Below are positions 56,123 to 63,159 of a stretch of 64,000 bases of DNA, one piece after another; the stretch's first letter is position 1; each line of letters starts with the position of its first letter. Position numbers and translations under genes: made by a program. Source of the DNA: Candidatus Avelusimicrobium gallinaceum (GTDB lineage Bacteria > Elusimicrobiota > Elusimicrobia > Elusimicrobiales > Elusimicrobiaceae); assembly GCA_944324965.1 (NCBI GenBank), contig CALUYH010000004.1, positions 1-64,000 of the forward strand. The letters are read 5' to 3'. The notes beneath the pieces were generated by a model. That model had not been told where the DNA came from. It saw only the letters and a list, made by a program, of their open reading frames with translations, and made no database searches.

Positions 56123-57141
56123 AATACATCCGCCCGCTGACAATCGGCTCGTTCACGGCGGCCAACAATTTGCTGTTGGCGCCGATGGCGGGCATTACGG
56201 ATTCGCCTTTTCGCGTGTTGTGCCTAAAAGGCGGGGCGGGGATCGTCTGTGCGGAAATGGTGTCTGCCCACGCATTGCACTACGGTAACGCCAAAAGCGG
56301 GCGTATGCTGCGCGTCAACCCGAAAGAGCACCCCGTTTCTATGCAAATTTTCGGCTCGGACGAAGCCACCATCGCCGAGGCCGCCCGCAACGCCGAAGCC
56401 CAGGGGGCCGATATTGTGGATTTAAATGCGGGTTGTCCCGTTAAAAAAATCAACAAAGCCGGCGCCGGCTGCGTACTGATGAAGGACGAAGCCAAACTGG
56501 GGCGGCTGGTAGAGGCGGCGGTAAAAAGCGTCAAAATTCCGGTCACGCTCAAAACGCGCATCGCGCTGACGCACAAAGAAATTTTAAGCGTACGGTTGGC
56601 TAAACTGGCCGAGAACGCCGGCGCTTCGGCCGTAATTTTGCACGCGCGCGCGGCGGTGGACGTTCATTCCGGGCCGCCCAATGTGCCCGCGGTGGCCGAG
56701 GCGTGCGCAGCGGTCAAAATTCCGGTCATCGGTAACGGCGGTATTGTGGACGCGCAAACCGCAAAACCTTTTTTGGACGCCGGCTGTGCGGGCGTGATGA
56801 TTGGCCGCGGCGCGGTGGGGAATCCGTTTGTGTTTCGGGATATTGCGGACGCGTTTGCAGGCAAAACCCCTTCGTCCCACACGCCCATTAGCCGCCTGCG
56901 CATTTACCGGGACCTCATCCGCGAAAACGTGGCCTATTACGGCGAGCGCATTGGCGTAAACCGCAGCCGCAAGACGGCCGGCTACTGGATACGGGATTTC
57001 GCCGGCGCGGCGGATGTGCGCGGCACGTTTGTGCGGTTGGACACCCTGGCCGATATAGAGGCCCTGTTTGCCCAAACGCTGGCCCGGCTGGAACGCGACG
57101 AAGAAAACCTCCCCGGCATTTCCGTGCAAAAAAACAGCTAA
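56119..57141 (+). CDS. dus: tRNA-dihydrouridine synthase
   Basis: 340 residues, FMN TIM barrel. LLAPMAGITDSPFR, VCAEMVSAHAL, DLNAGCPVKKINKAGAGCVL with the catalytic Cys, VTLKTRIA and VILHARA for substrate, and IPVIGNGGI with MIGRGAVGNPFVF for FMN phosphate, then a helical tRNA-binding tail. It reduces uridines in the tRNA D-loop. Closest in pattern to DusB. ATGA overlap with the pseudo-nucleotidase gene places it in the same operon. Confidence 0.95.
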   Translation: MKYIRPLTIGSFTAANNLLLAPMAGITDSPFRVLCLKGGAGIVCAEMVSAHALHYGNAKSGRMLRVNPKEHPVSMQIFGSDEATIAEAARNAEAQGADIVDLNAGCPVKKINKAGAGCVLMKDEAKLGRLVEAAVKSVKIPVTLKTRIALTHKEILSVRLAKLAENAGASAVILHARAAVDVHSGPPNVPAVAEACAAVKIPVIGNGGIVDAQTAKPFLDAGCAGVMIGRGAVGNPFVFRDIADAFAGKTPSSHTPISRLRIYRDLIRENVAYYGERIGVNRSRKTAGYWIRDFAGAADVRGTFVRLDTLADIEALFAQTLARLERDEENLPGISVQKNS

Positions 57142-57145
57142 ATTT

Positions 57146-57200
57146 TGATATAATATATAGGAAACCACGAGTCATTAAGACAGCGGCCACCACTCCGCTG
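57146..57200 (+). promoter_or_regulatory. rplM-rpsI promoter and leader
   Basis: Extended -10 TGA-TATAAT (57146-57154) followed by a ~72-base leader with a small hairpin, CAGCGG (57181-57186) and CCGCTG (57195-57200). Ribosomal leaders often bind the encoded protein; whether this one does is unknown. Confidence 0.5.
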
Positions 57201-57232
57201 CGCATTAATTACACAAGGTAGAAACAAAAATT

Positions 57233-57658
57233 ATGACAAAAACTTTTTTGCCTTCCGTCAAGGAAGTTGAAACCACCCGCAAATGGCATCACATTGACGC
57301 CACGGGCCAGACCCTGGGCAGATTGGCTTCTCAAATTGCCGTTTTGCTGATGGGCAAACACAAAAAAACCTATACGCCGAATATGGACTGCGGCGATTTC
57401 GTCGTTGTGACCAACGCCGGCAAAATCAAATTGACCGGTAAAAAAATGGAACAGAAGGTTTACTTCTCTCACTCCGGTTACGCCAAAGGCGCCAAAGAAA
57501 CGCCGGTAAAAAGAGTGTTGGAAAAGAACCCCACCAGAGTATTGGAATTGGCCGTTAAGAGAATGTTGGACGAAAACAAACTCCGCGCGCCCAGAATGAA
57601 ACGCTTGAGACTGTTCGCCGGCGAAGAACATGCCTTCACCGAACGCTTTGGTAAATAA
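57233..57658 (+). CDS. rplM: Ribosomal protein L13 (uL13)
   Basis: 141 residues. WHHIDATGQTLGRLASQIAV, GKHKKTYTPNMDCGDFVVV, VYFSHSGYAKGAKETP and the C-terminal RMLDENKLRAPRMKRLRLFAG are diagnostic. A primary 23S-binding protein of the 50S subunit. Arg is often AGA here, unlike the CGC-dominated neighbours. Followed after 15 bases by rpsI, the standard pair. Confidence 0.97.
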   Translation: MTKTFLPSVKEVETTRKWHHIDATGQTLGRLASQIAVLLMGKHKKTYTPNMDCGDFVVVTNAGKIKLTGKKMEQKVYFSHSGYAKGAKETPVKRVLEKNPTRVLELAVKRMLDENKLRAPRMKRLRLFAGEEHAFTERFGK

Positions 57659-57673
57659 GAGGGATAGAAATTT

Positions 57674-58069
57674 ATGAACAATATGAAAGAACTCAAAACC
57701 GGAAGAAGAAAAACCTCCGTCGCCCAGGTAGAATTAGTAAAAGGTAAAGGCGTCATCACCGTCAACGCCAAATCCCTGGACGAATACTTCGGCAACCACG
57801 CCCGCTGCAAAGCCGCCGTTAAGGCGCCGCTCGTGGTGACCAACCTGGAAAAAGAATACGACGTCAACGCCAAAGTAATGGGCGGCGGCGTATCCTCTCA
57901 GGCCGGCGCGTTGCGCCACGCGATTGCGCGCTCCTTGGCCGCGATCAGCGAAGATCTTAAAAAAGCCGTCAAGAAGGCCGGTTATCTTACCCGCGATCCT
58001 CGTATGGTGGAAAGAAAGAAACCCGGTCAGCCCGGCGCCCGCAAACGCTTCCAGTTCTCCAAACGTTAA
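57674..58069 (+). CDS. rpsI: Ribosomal protein S9 (uS9)
   Basis: 131 residues. KTGRRKTSVAQVELV at the start, TVNAKSLDEYFG, and the invariant C-terminal tail LTRDPRMVERKKPGQPGARK with FQFSKR, whose last Arg contacts P-site tRNA. GAGGGATAG precedes the ATG. Ends at the 58103 terminator. Confidence 0.97.
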   Translation: MNNMKELKTGRRKTSVAQVELVKGKGVITVNAKSLDEYFGNHARCKAAVKAPLVVTNLEKEYDVNAKVMGGGVSSQAGALRHAIARSLAAISEDLKKAVKKAGYLTRDPRMVERKKPGQPGARKRFQFSKR

Positions 58070-58102
58070 TCGTTGGCTGGAAACTTGCAGGAGATGTTTT
58101 AC

Positions 58103-58130
58103 AAACCCCGCTCTTTGGAGCGGGGTTTTT
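58103..58130 (+). terminator. Terminator of rplM-rpsI
   Basis: AAACCCCGCTC, TTTG, GAGCGGGGTTTTTT. Confidence 0.93.
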
Positions 58131-58132
58131 TG

Positions 58133-58138
58133 TATAAT
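58133..58138 (+). promoter_or_regulatory. -10 box for the frameshifted exported-protein gene
   Basis: TATAAT directly after the rpsI terminator, 27 bases before the ATG at 58166; the leader carries GGGAGC. Confidence 0.45.
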
Positions 58139-58165
58139 AAATAAATCTTATACCTGGGAGCAATT

Positions 58166-58767
58166 ATGAAAAAACTTTTTTACTGGTCTGTGCCTTATGG
58201 TTGGGCGCAACCTGGGCGGCGGGACAGGAATACCCCGAATGGGTGAGCGAGGTGCAACAAACGGCCCGGCAGGCACATCAGGGCCAACTGCCCACCGATT
58301 TGTACCGGGCGCGGGCCGCGCGGGAAAGCCTGTACATCGGTTTGTGTTATGATTTTTTTATGCAAGAAACCAGCCCTTTTGTACAATATGTAAAAACCGC
58401 TATGCCGGACCGGGCGGACAATTATTTGCAGTGGGCGTATACCTTGGCCAAAGGGCGGCGTGAATGGCTGCAATCGGACGCCGCCGCCGGCCCTTTGTTT
58501 GCGCACTATGCCGTGATGGCGGCCCGCCCGTTGGACTTGGTGGATATGAGCGAAGAAGGCTTTTTAAAACTGCGGGAACTGCTGCGGGGGGAATTCCCTG
58601 CGGCGCGCATTTTCCGGGCGCCGCGCACGGAGCGGCAGGGCAGCACGGTGATGGTATGGTTTACCAATTGGACCAACCGGGACAAAGTGCTCCGGCTGGC
58701 GTTTAATACGGATCTGTATGTATTGGACGTCTGCCGCAACGATTGCGAGGAAAATCCGTTCCGGTAA
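58166..58767 (+). CDS. Exported protein with a one-base frameshift in its signal peptide
   Basis: A GGGAGC site and ATG at 58166 lead into ATG-A6-C-T6. In that frame translation reads MKKLFYWSVPYGWAQPGRRD and soon stops. One more A or T would give MKKLFLLVCALWLGATWAAG (or MKKTFLLVC...), an ideal signal peptide, continuing into the 180-residue open frame that fills 58201-58767 (QEYPEWVSEVQQTARQAH ... ENPFR). The mature protein is of unknown family with one C-terminal Cys pair (CRNDC). Explanations: slippage-based phase variation, transcriptional slippage, recent inactivation, or a sequencing error in a homopolymer. A TTG at 58201 could start it without a signal peptide. Confidence 0.7.
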
Positions 58768-58862
58768 AGGGAATACCTGCCGCGGACAGCGTCGGCTGAA
58801 GGCGGCGGTACGGATGGCGGAGATAATAAGCTGTAAATAATTCTTATTTAAAAGGGAGAAAT

Positions 58863-59348
58863 ATGAAGAAAGGATTTACGTTAATAGAATTGCTGGTAGT
58901 GGTGTTGATTATCGGTATTCTGGCGGCAGTGGCGTTGCCGCAGTACGAAACCGCGGTGCTCAAATCGCGCTTTGCCACCATTCGCACCGTAGCGGAAAAC
59001 CTGAAAAAAGCGGAAGAAGTGTATTATCTGGCCAACGGGTATTACGAGGCCAATTCCAGTAAATTGGATTTTGATTATGACAATGTCTGTTCCGGCACGG
59101 ACGTCATTCAGTGCGAAAACTATTTTTATGTGGACATTATCAGCGGTTCCGGGGTGAGTACTACGCCGTCTAGCAACTTTATTGCGGTGTATTACTGCCC
59201 GGATATATCCTGGGAGACTTGCAGAACCCAATGGGATTTTTCCTATCAGATCTGGCTGGACAATTCTTCCCATCCCGGGGAGCGCAACTGCTCCTCCCGC
59301 ACCGATAAAGGCGCCAAAATGTGCAAAGTGATTCAAGCTTCCAATTAA
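58863..59348 (+). CDS. Type IV pilin-like / pseudopilin protein
   Basis: 161 residues. Class III signal: MKKG before the peptidase cleavage, then FTLIELLVVVLIIGILAAVA with Glu5, a long N-terminal helix (ETAVLKSRFATIRTVAENL) and a globular part with two Cys pairs (CSGTDVIQC, CPDISWETC) likely forming disulfides. Processed by PilD and assembled by a type IV pilus or type II secretion system encoded elsewhere. GGGAGAA precedes the ATG. The 95 bases before it show no convincing promoter. Isolated pilin-like genes in many copies are characteristic of Elusimicrobiota. Confidence 0.92.
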   Translation: MKKGFTLIELLVVVLIIGILAAVALPQYETAVLKSRFATIRTVAENLKKAEEVYYLANGYYEANSSKLDFDYDNVCSGTDVIQCENYFYVDIISGSGVSTTPSSNFIAVYYCPDISWETCRTQWDFSYQIWLDNSSHPGERNCSSRTDKGAKMCKVIQASN

Positions 59349-59365
59349 GGATTTTGAAAGGCAAT

Positions 59366-59396
59366 AAAAAACCCCGCTCGTTGGAGCGGGGTTTTT
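59366..59396. terminator. Bidirectional terminator
   Basis: AAAAACCCCGCTC, GTTG, GAGCGGGGTTTTT between convergent pilin and hydrogenase genes. Nearly the same hairpin as at 58103. Confidence 0.93.
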
Positions 59397-59409
59397 GTTT
59401 AAAAGCACC

Positions 59410-60876
59410 TTATTTGGTTTCTTTCTTTTCGTCCAGCGCGCAAGGCACTTTGGGGCTTTGGGCCACCAGGTCCTTAATCGGCTTAATGACGGCTGCCTGC
59501 TTTTTGATTGTGCAGGGCCCGCCAATGCATCCGCCTTTGCAGCTCATCACTTCCAACAGTTGGAAGTCGCCCGCGCCTTTGGCATACGCGTTTAACAGCA
59601 TCATCGTCTTTTTATCCAAGCCGTTGATGGCCATTTTCTTGAACGGACGTTTGCCGGCGATGGCGTTTTCCACCGCTTGGGCCACGCCGCCCGTTACGCC
59701 GTAGTAGCGCGCTTCGCCGGAGATTTTGGGGTCCAGCGGGGTTTCTTCGCATTCGGCCGGGTTGATGCCCTTGGCGTCCAGCATGGCGCCGAGTTCTTCG
59801 TAGGTCATCACAAAGTCAATGTTCGGGTCTTCCATTCCTTCCACGCGTTTGGAAACGCACGGCCCCACAAACACGGTGACGAACCCGTTTTTCTTTTCAA
59901 TTTCGGCCGTATAGCCCGCCGGAGTCTTGGTGTTGGACACAAATTCTTTCAGCGCCGGCAAGTGCTTTTTGACGGCCTGAATCCACGCCGCACAGCAGGA
60001 AGTGGTCATAAACCGGGCGCCTTTTTCCAGGCGTTCCACCAGTTCGCGCGCTTCGTTGGCGGTGGTGATGTCGGCCCCTTCGGCAACTTCGGTCACTTTG
60101 TCAAAGCCGGCCTTTTTGATGGCGGTAATCAGCTGCGGGAGCGTGCAATCAAACTGCCCCACGATAGAAGGCGCAATCATCGCGCAGACTTTGTTGCTGC
60201 TTTCCATCTGGCTTAAAATATCAATCAGCTGGCTGCGTTCCATAATGGCGCCGAACGGGCACGCGTCCATGCAGTGGCCGCAGGAAATGCATTTGTCAAA
60301 ATCAATTTGGGCAAACCCGTTGTCGCCTTTGTGGATGGCGTTTACCGGGCAGGATTGTTCGCACGGAACCGGCACATACGTAATGGCGTTGTACGGGCAG
60401 ACGGCTTTGCACTGCCCGCAGTTTTTGCATTTGTCCGGGTCAATGTGGGATCTGCCGTCCGCAAACGAAATGGCACCGAATTTGCACGCCTGCTGGCACG
60501 GACGCGCCAAGCAGCCTTGGCAGGCGTCGGTGACGATGTGGCGCGCCTTGATACAGCCCTTGCAGGCAATGTCCATTACGGTCAGCGGCACTTCCGGCAC
60601 CGCTTTGCGCAAGAGCGCCTGTTTGGCGTAATCGTTTAGCGAGGTGGCTTCGTCGTCCTTTTCTACGCTGCAGCCCATAGCGGCCAACGTGCGCGCACGG
60701 AAGACGGCGCGTTCTTTATAAATACAGCAGCGCACCGCGGATTTGGAATCCGGGGGAATCACTTCAAAGGGAATACGGTACGCACTTTTTTCCAGCGTGC
60801 CTTTGTCAAAAGCCTCTACGACTTTTTTTAAGGCTTCGCGTTTAAAATACACGGCTTTATTGTCTGATGTGTTCAT
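59410..60876 (-). CDS. Monomeric [FeFe] hydrogenase
   Basis: 488 residues. N-terminal GTLEKSAYRIPFEVIPP region with CCIYKERA, then a Cys-rich ferredoxin part with four [4Fe-4S] motifs (CKGCIKARH..., CQGCLARPCQQACKFGAI, CKNCGQCKAVCPYNAI, CISCGHCMDACPFGAI). The H-cluster domain has L1 TTSCCAAWIQAV, L2 FVGPCVSKRVE and L3 LEVMSCKGGCIGG, so all H-cluster Cys are present; L1 has Ala where the canonical TSCCPxW has Pro. It resembles the poorly studied group B monomeric enzymes of fermentative anaerobes, using ferredoxin to evolve or sense H2. TGG-TAGAAT lies 10 bases before the ATG, with AGGT between. Confidence 0.92.
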   Translation of the reverse strand: MNTSDNKAVYFKREALKKVVEAFDKGTLEKSAYRIPFEVIPPDSKSAVRCCIYKERAVFRARTLAAMGCSVEKDDEATSLNDYAKQALLRKAVPEVPLTVMDIACKGCIKARHIVTDACQGCLARPCQQACKFGAISFADGRSHIDPDKCKNCGQCKAVCPYNAITYVPVPCEQSCPVNAIHKGDNGFAQIDFDKCISCGHCMDACPFGAIMERSQLIDILSQMESSNKVCAMIAPSIVGQFDCTLPQLITAIKKAGFDKVTEVAEGADITTANEARELVERLEKGARFMTTSCCAAWIQAVKKHLPALKEFVSNTKTPAGYTAEIEKKNGFVTVFVGPCVSKRVEGMEDPNIDFVMTYEELGAMLDAKGINPAECEETPLDPKISGEARYYGVTGGVAQAVENAIAGKRPFKKMAINGLDKKTMMLLNAYAKGAGDFQLLEVMSCKGGCIGGPCTIKKQAAVIKPIKDLVAQSPKVPCALDEKKETK

Positions 60877-60886
60877 AATTACCTAT

Positions 60887-60895
60887 ATTCTACCA
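60887..60895 (-). promoter_or_regulatory. Hydrogenase promoter, very short leader
   Basis: Extended -10 TGG-TAGAAT on the minus strand, 10 bases before the ATG. Confidence 0.5.
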
Positions 60896-60923
60896 TATTA
60901 GGCGTAACGTTCGGGAAGGGCGG

Positions 60924-61670
60924 CTAGCGGATTTCCAGCCGGGCCAGCAGGGGGTTATGGTCCGAGGCGTCCGTCACGCGCACGCCTGCCGCCAGCACTT
61001 TTAATCCGCGCACGAACAAGTAATCCACCGGGCGGCCCCAAAAGCGGGTGCGGGCGTCCGGCTCAAAGGCTACTTCGCTTAGTCCTGCCGTTTTGGCCGT
61101 GCATTGCAGCAAGCGGCGGCGTTTGCTGCTCCAGGAATTGAAATCTCCGCCCAATAACACCGGGCCGTTAAACCCCAGCAACAGTTCGGCCGCGCAGCGC
61201 AGGTTTTTTTCAAACGTTTTTAAACCGGTAAAGTTGATGGCGTGCACGTTGATGACCAACAGCGAATGTTTGCTGTGCTGTAAGGGGACCAGGGTGGCCA
61301 GCGTCATTTTGGGCATACGCAAAATGGGCTCGCGCTGGGCGGCCGAAAAGGCCACTTGCGCGGGTTTTGCCGTGCAGCCGGTGGCCACGCCGATGGGGCT
61401 GTTGTCTTTGAGTGAAAAGAAACTGACTGCGCCCGTCCAATAATACGGGGCGGCATCCATAACCGTTTGCACTTTGTCGGTGCGGTGCACTTCCTGCGCC
61501 AGAAACAAATCGGCCGCGGCAGAAATTTTTTGAAAGTCCTCCGTCCAGCTTTTTTGTTTGCACTTTTGCCAGTTCCAAATGCACACGGTAAACCGCCGCG
61601 GCAGGGCGTCCTGCGTGGGGCGGCCGTGTGCGGTGAGAACTTCTGCCGGGCGGGGTTGTTTGTAAAGCAT
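60924..61670 (-). CDS. Endonuclease/exonuclease/phosphatase family protein
   Basis: 248 residues with the DNase I-like fold: VCIWNWQKCK, FLAQEVH (metal-binding Glu), VINVHAINF, LLGGDFNSW (Asp, Asn) and VTDASDHNPLLARL (Asp-His). These cover the metal and catalytic positions of the EEP family (exonuclease III, sphingomyelinase, phosphoinositide phosphatases). No signal peptide is obvious, so it is probably cytosolic. Coupled by TAATATG to the phospholipase D family gene, which hints at a shared lipid or phosphodiester role but does not prove one. Confidence 0.83.
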   Translation of the reverse strand: MLYKQPRPAEVLTAHGRPTQDALPRRFTVCIWNWQKCKQKSWTEDFQKISAAADLFLAQEVHRTDKVQTVMDAAPYYWTGAVSFFSLKDNSPIGVATGCTAKPAQVAFSAAQREPILRMPKMTLATLVPLQHSKHSLLVINVHAINFTGLKTFEKNLRCAAELLLGFNGPVLLGGDFNSWSSKRRRLLQCTAKTAGLSEVAFEPDARTRFWGRPVDYLFVRGLKVLAAGVRVTDASDHNPLLARLEIR

Positions 61671-61671
61671 A

Positions 61672-63111
61672 TTAATAATAAGGCGTCAGCAGGCGCAGCG
61701 TATTGTCCGCCAGCGTGCGCCACAGGGACGGATGGAGGTGGTCCTCCAGTTTTTCCATACGGGCGTTTTCTTTTTTACGGGCGATAATCTGGCCGATTTG
61801 CTGGGCCAGCGTTTTATCAAAGCATTCCAAATTGCACTCAAAATTCAGCTTAAAGCTGCGCACGTCCCAGTTGGCCGAACCGACGAACACCCACACGCGG
61901 TCCACCAACATCATTTTGCTGTGGTCAAACGGCGGCTGCGTGCGGTAGATTTTAACGCCCTTTTTAAGTAACCGCGCAAAATTGGCGCGCATGGCGCCGT
62001 CCATCCCCAAGATGTTGCTCTTGGACGGCAAAATAATTTCCACATCCACCCCGCGCATGGCGGCCAGCTCCAGGTTGACCAGCATTTCGTTTTCGGGCAG
62101 GAAATACGGCGTAACGATTTGCACCGTTTTTTGCGCGCAGGTTAAAGCGCCCAACATCATCTGTTCAATTTTGCCGTAATCGGCATCCGGCCCGTCCGGG
62201 ATAATACGCGCGGGCATTTTGCCGGGCAGCGGCCCTTTGGCACGGAATGAAGCCGGGATAAAGTGTTTCTTGCCGGAGAAAATCCAATCTTCCTCAAACA
62301 CGCGCGACATTTGGTCCACCACCGGCCCCTGCACGTGGAAGGTAACGTCTTGGATGGGTTCTTTGGGGTTCGTGCTGACCAGGTTTCCCTCGGCCACGTT
62401 CATCCCGCCAAAGACGGCTTCCTGCCCGTCCACGATTAAAATTTTGCGGTGGTTGCGCAAATTGACAAACGGCAAATCAATCGGTTTTTTGGAAGGCAAA
62501 AAGACCGAAAATTCCACTCCCGGCAACCGCTTGAGGGCGGCGGCAATCGTGGGTTTGGAATAGTTGAGCCCCACGCCGTCTACCAGCACTTTCACTTTGG
62601 CTCCGTTTTTGGCGGCTTGCCGCAGGGCGTCTGTAAACATTTTTCCGGCGCGGTCGTTATTAAAAATATAGCTTTGCATCAGCACTTCTTTTTGGGCGCC
62701 GGCAATCAGCTTGCACATGGCGGGGTAGGCTTCGTCCCCGTTCACGTACGCGCGGGCCGTGTTGCCCAAGGCAAAGCGCTGGGGGTGCACTTTGTAGCCC
62801 AGGTGCATTAATTGCAAAAAGGGGCGGGGAATTTCCTGCTGGATTTCTTCTTCCGTTTTGCCGGTGAGGGTAAAAATATCCGGCCCTTTGTTGCGCAGGG
62901 AAAGGGCTTTGCGGCGGATACGGTTGATGCCGAACACGACGTAAATGATACTGCCCAAAAGCGGGGTAAGCCACACGAGGCCAATCCAGCCGAAAGAACT
63001 TTTTACGTCGTCCTTACGGCAAATGATATGCCCGGTTACTACAATTTGCAAAATTAAATACAGTAACCCGGCTATTCCAAAAGAGGACATTGAAACAGGA
63101 TCCATATGCAT
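61672..63111 (-). CDS. cls: Cardiolipin synthase / phospholipase D family protein
   Basis: 479 residues. Two N-terminal membrane segments (IAGLLYLILQIVVTGHIIC; SFGWIGLVWLTPLLGSIIYV), then two PLD domains with HKD motifs NHRKILIVDGQEAVFGG (about 217) and DHSKMMLVDRVWVFVGSAN (about 395). This is the architecture of bacterial Cls, which joins two phosphatidylglycerols into cardiolipin. MHMDPVS start: TATAAT lies 6 bases before the first ATG (63111), so a leaderless mRNA is likely. First gene of a pair with the EEP protein. Confidence 0.93.
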   Translation of the reverse strand: MHMDPVSMSSFGIAGLLYLILQIVVTGHIICRKDDVKSSFGWIGLVWLTPLLGSIIYVVFGINRIRRKALSLRNKGPDIFTLTGKTEEEIQQEIPRPFLQLMHLGYKVHPQRFALGNTARAYVNGDEAYPAMCKLIAGAQKEVLMQSYIFNNDRAGKMFTDALRQAAKNGAKVKVLVDGVGLNYSKPTIAAALKRLPGVEFSVFLPSKKPIDLPFVNLRNHRKILIVDGQEAVFGGMNVAEGNLVSTNPKEPIQDVTFHVQGPVVDQMSRVFEEDWIFSGKKHFIPASFRAKGPLPGKMPARIIPDGPDADYGKIEQMMLGALTCAQKTVQIVTPYFLPENEMLVNLELAAMRGVDVEIILPSKSNILGMDGAMRANFARLLKKGVKIYRTQPPFDHSKMMLVDRVWVFVGSANWDVRSFKLNFECNLECFDKTLAQQIGQIIARKKENARMEKLEDHLHPSLWRTLADNTLRLLTPYY

Positions 63112-63123
63112 ATTTCCATTATA
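63112..63123 (-). promoter_or_regulatory. Candidate leaderless promoter of cls
   Basis: Minus-strand TATAAT (63123-63118), GGAAAT, then ATG at 63111. Confidence 0.6.
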
Positions 63124-63159
63124 GGAAATACAAGCCCCTTGGAAAGGAGAAAATTTAGG

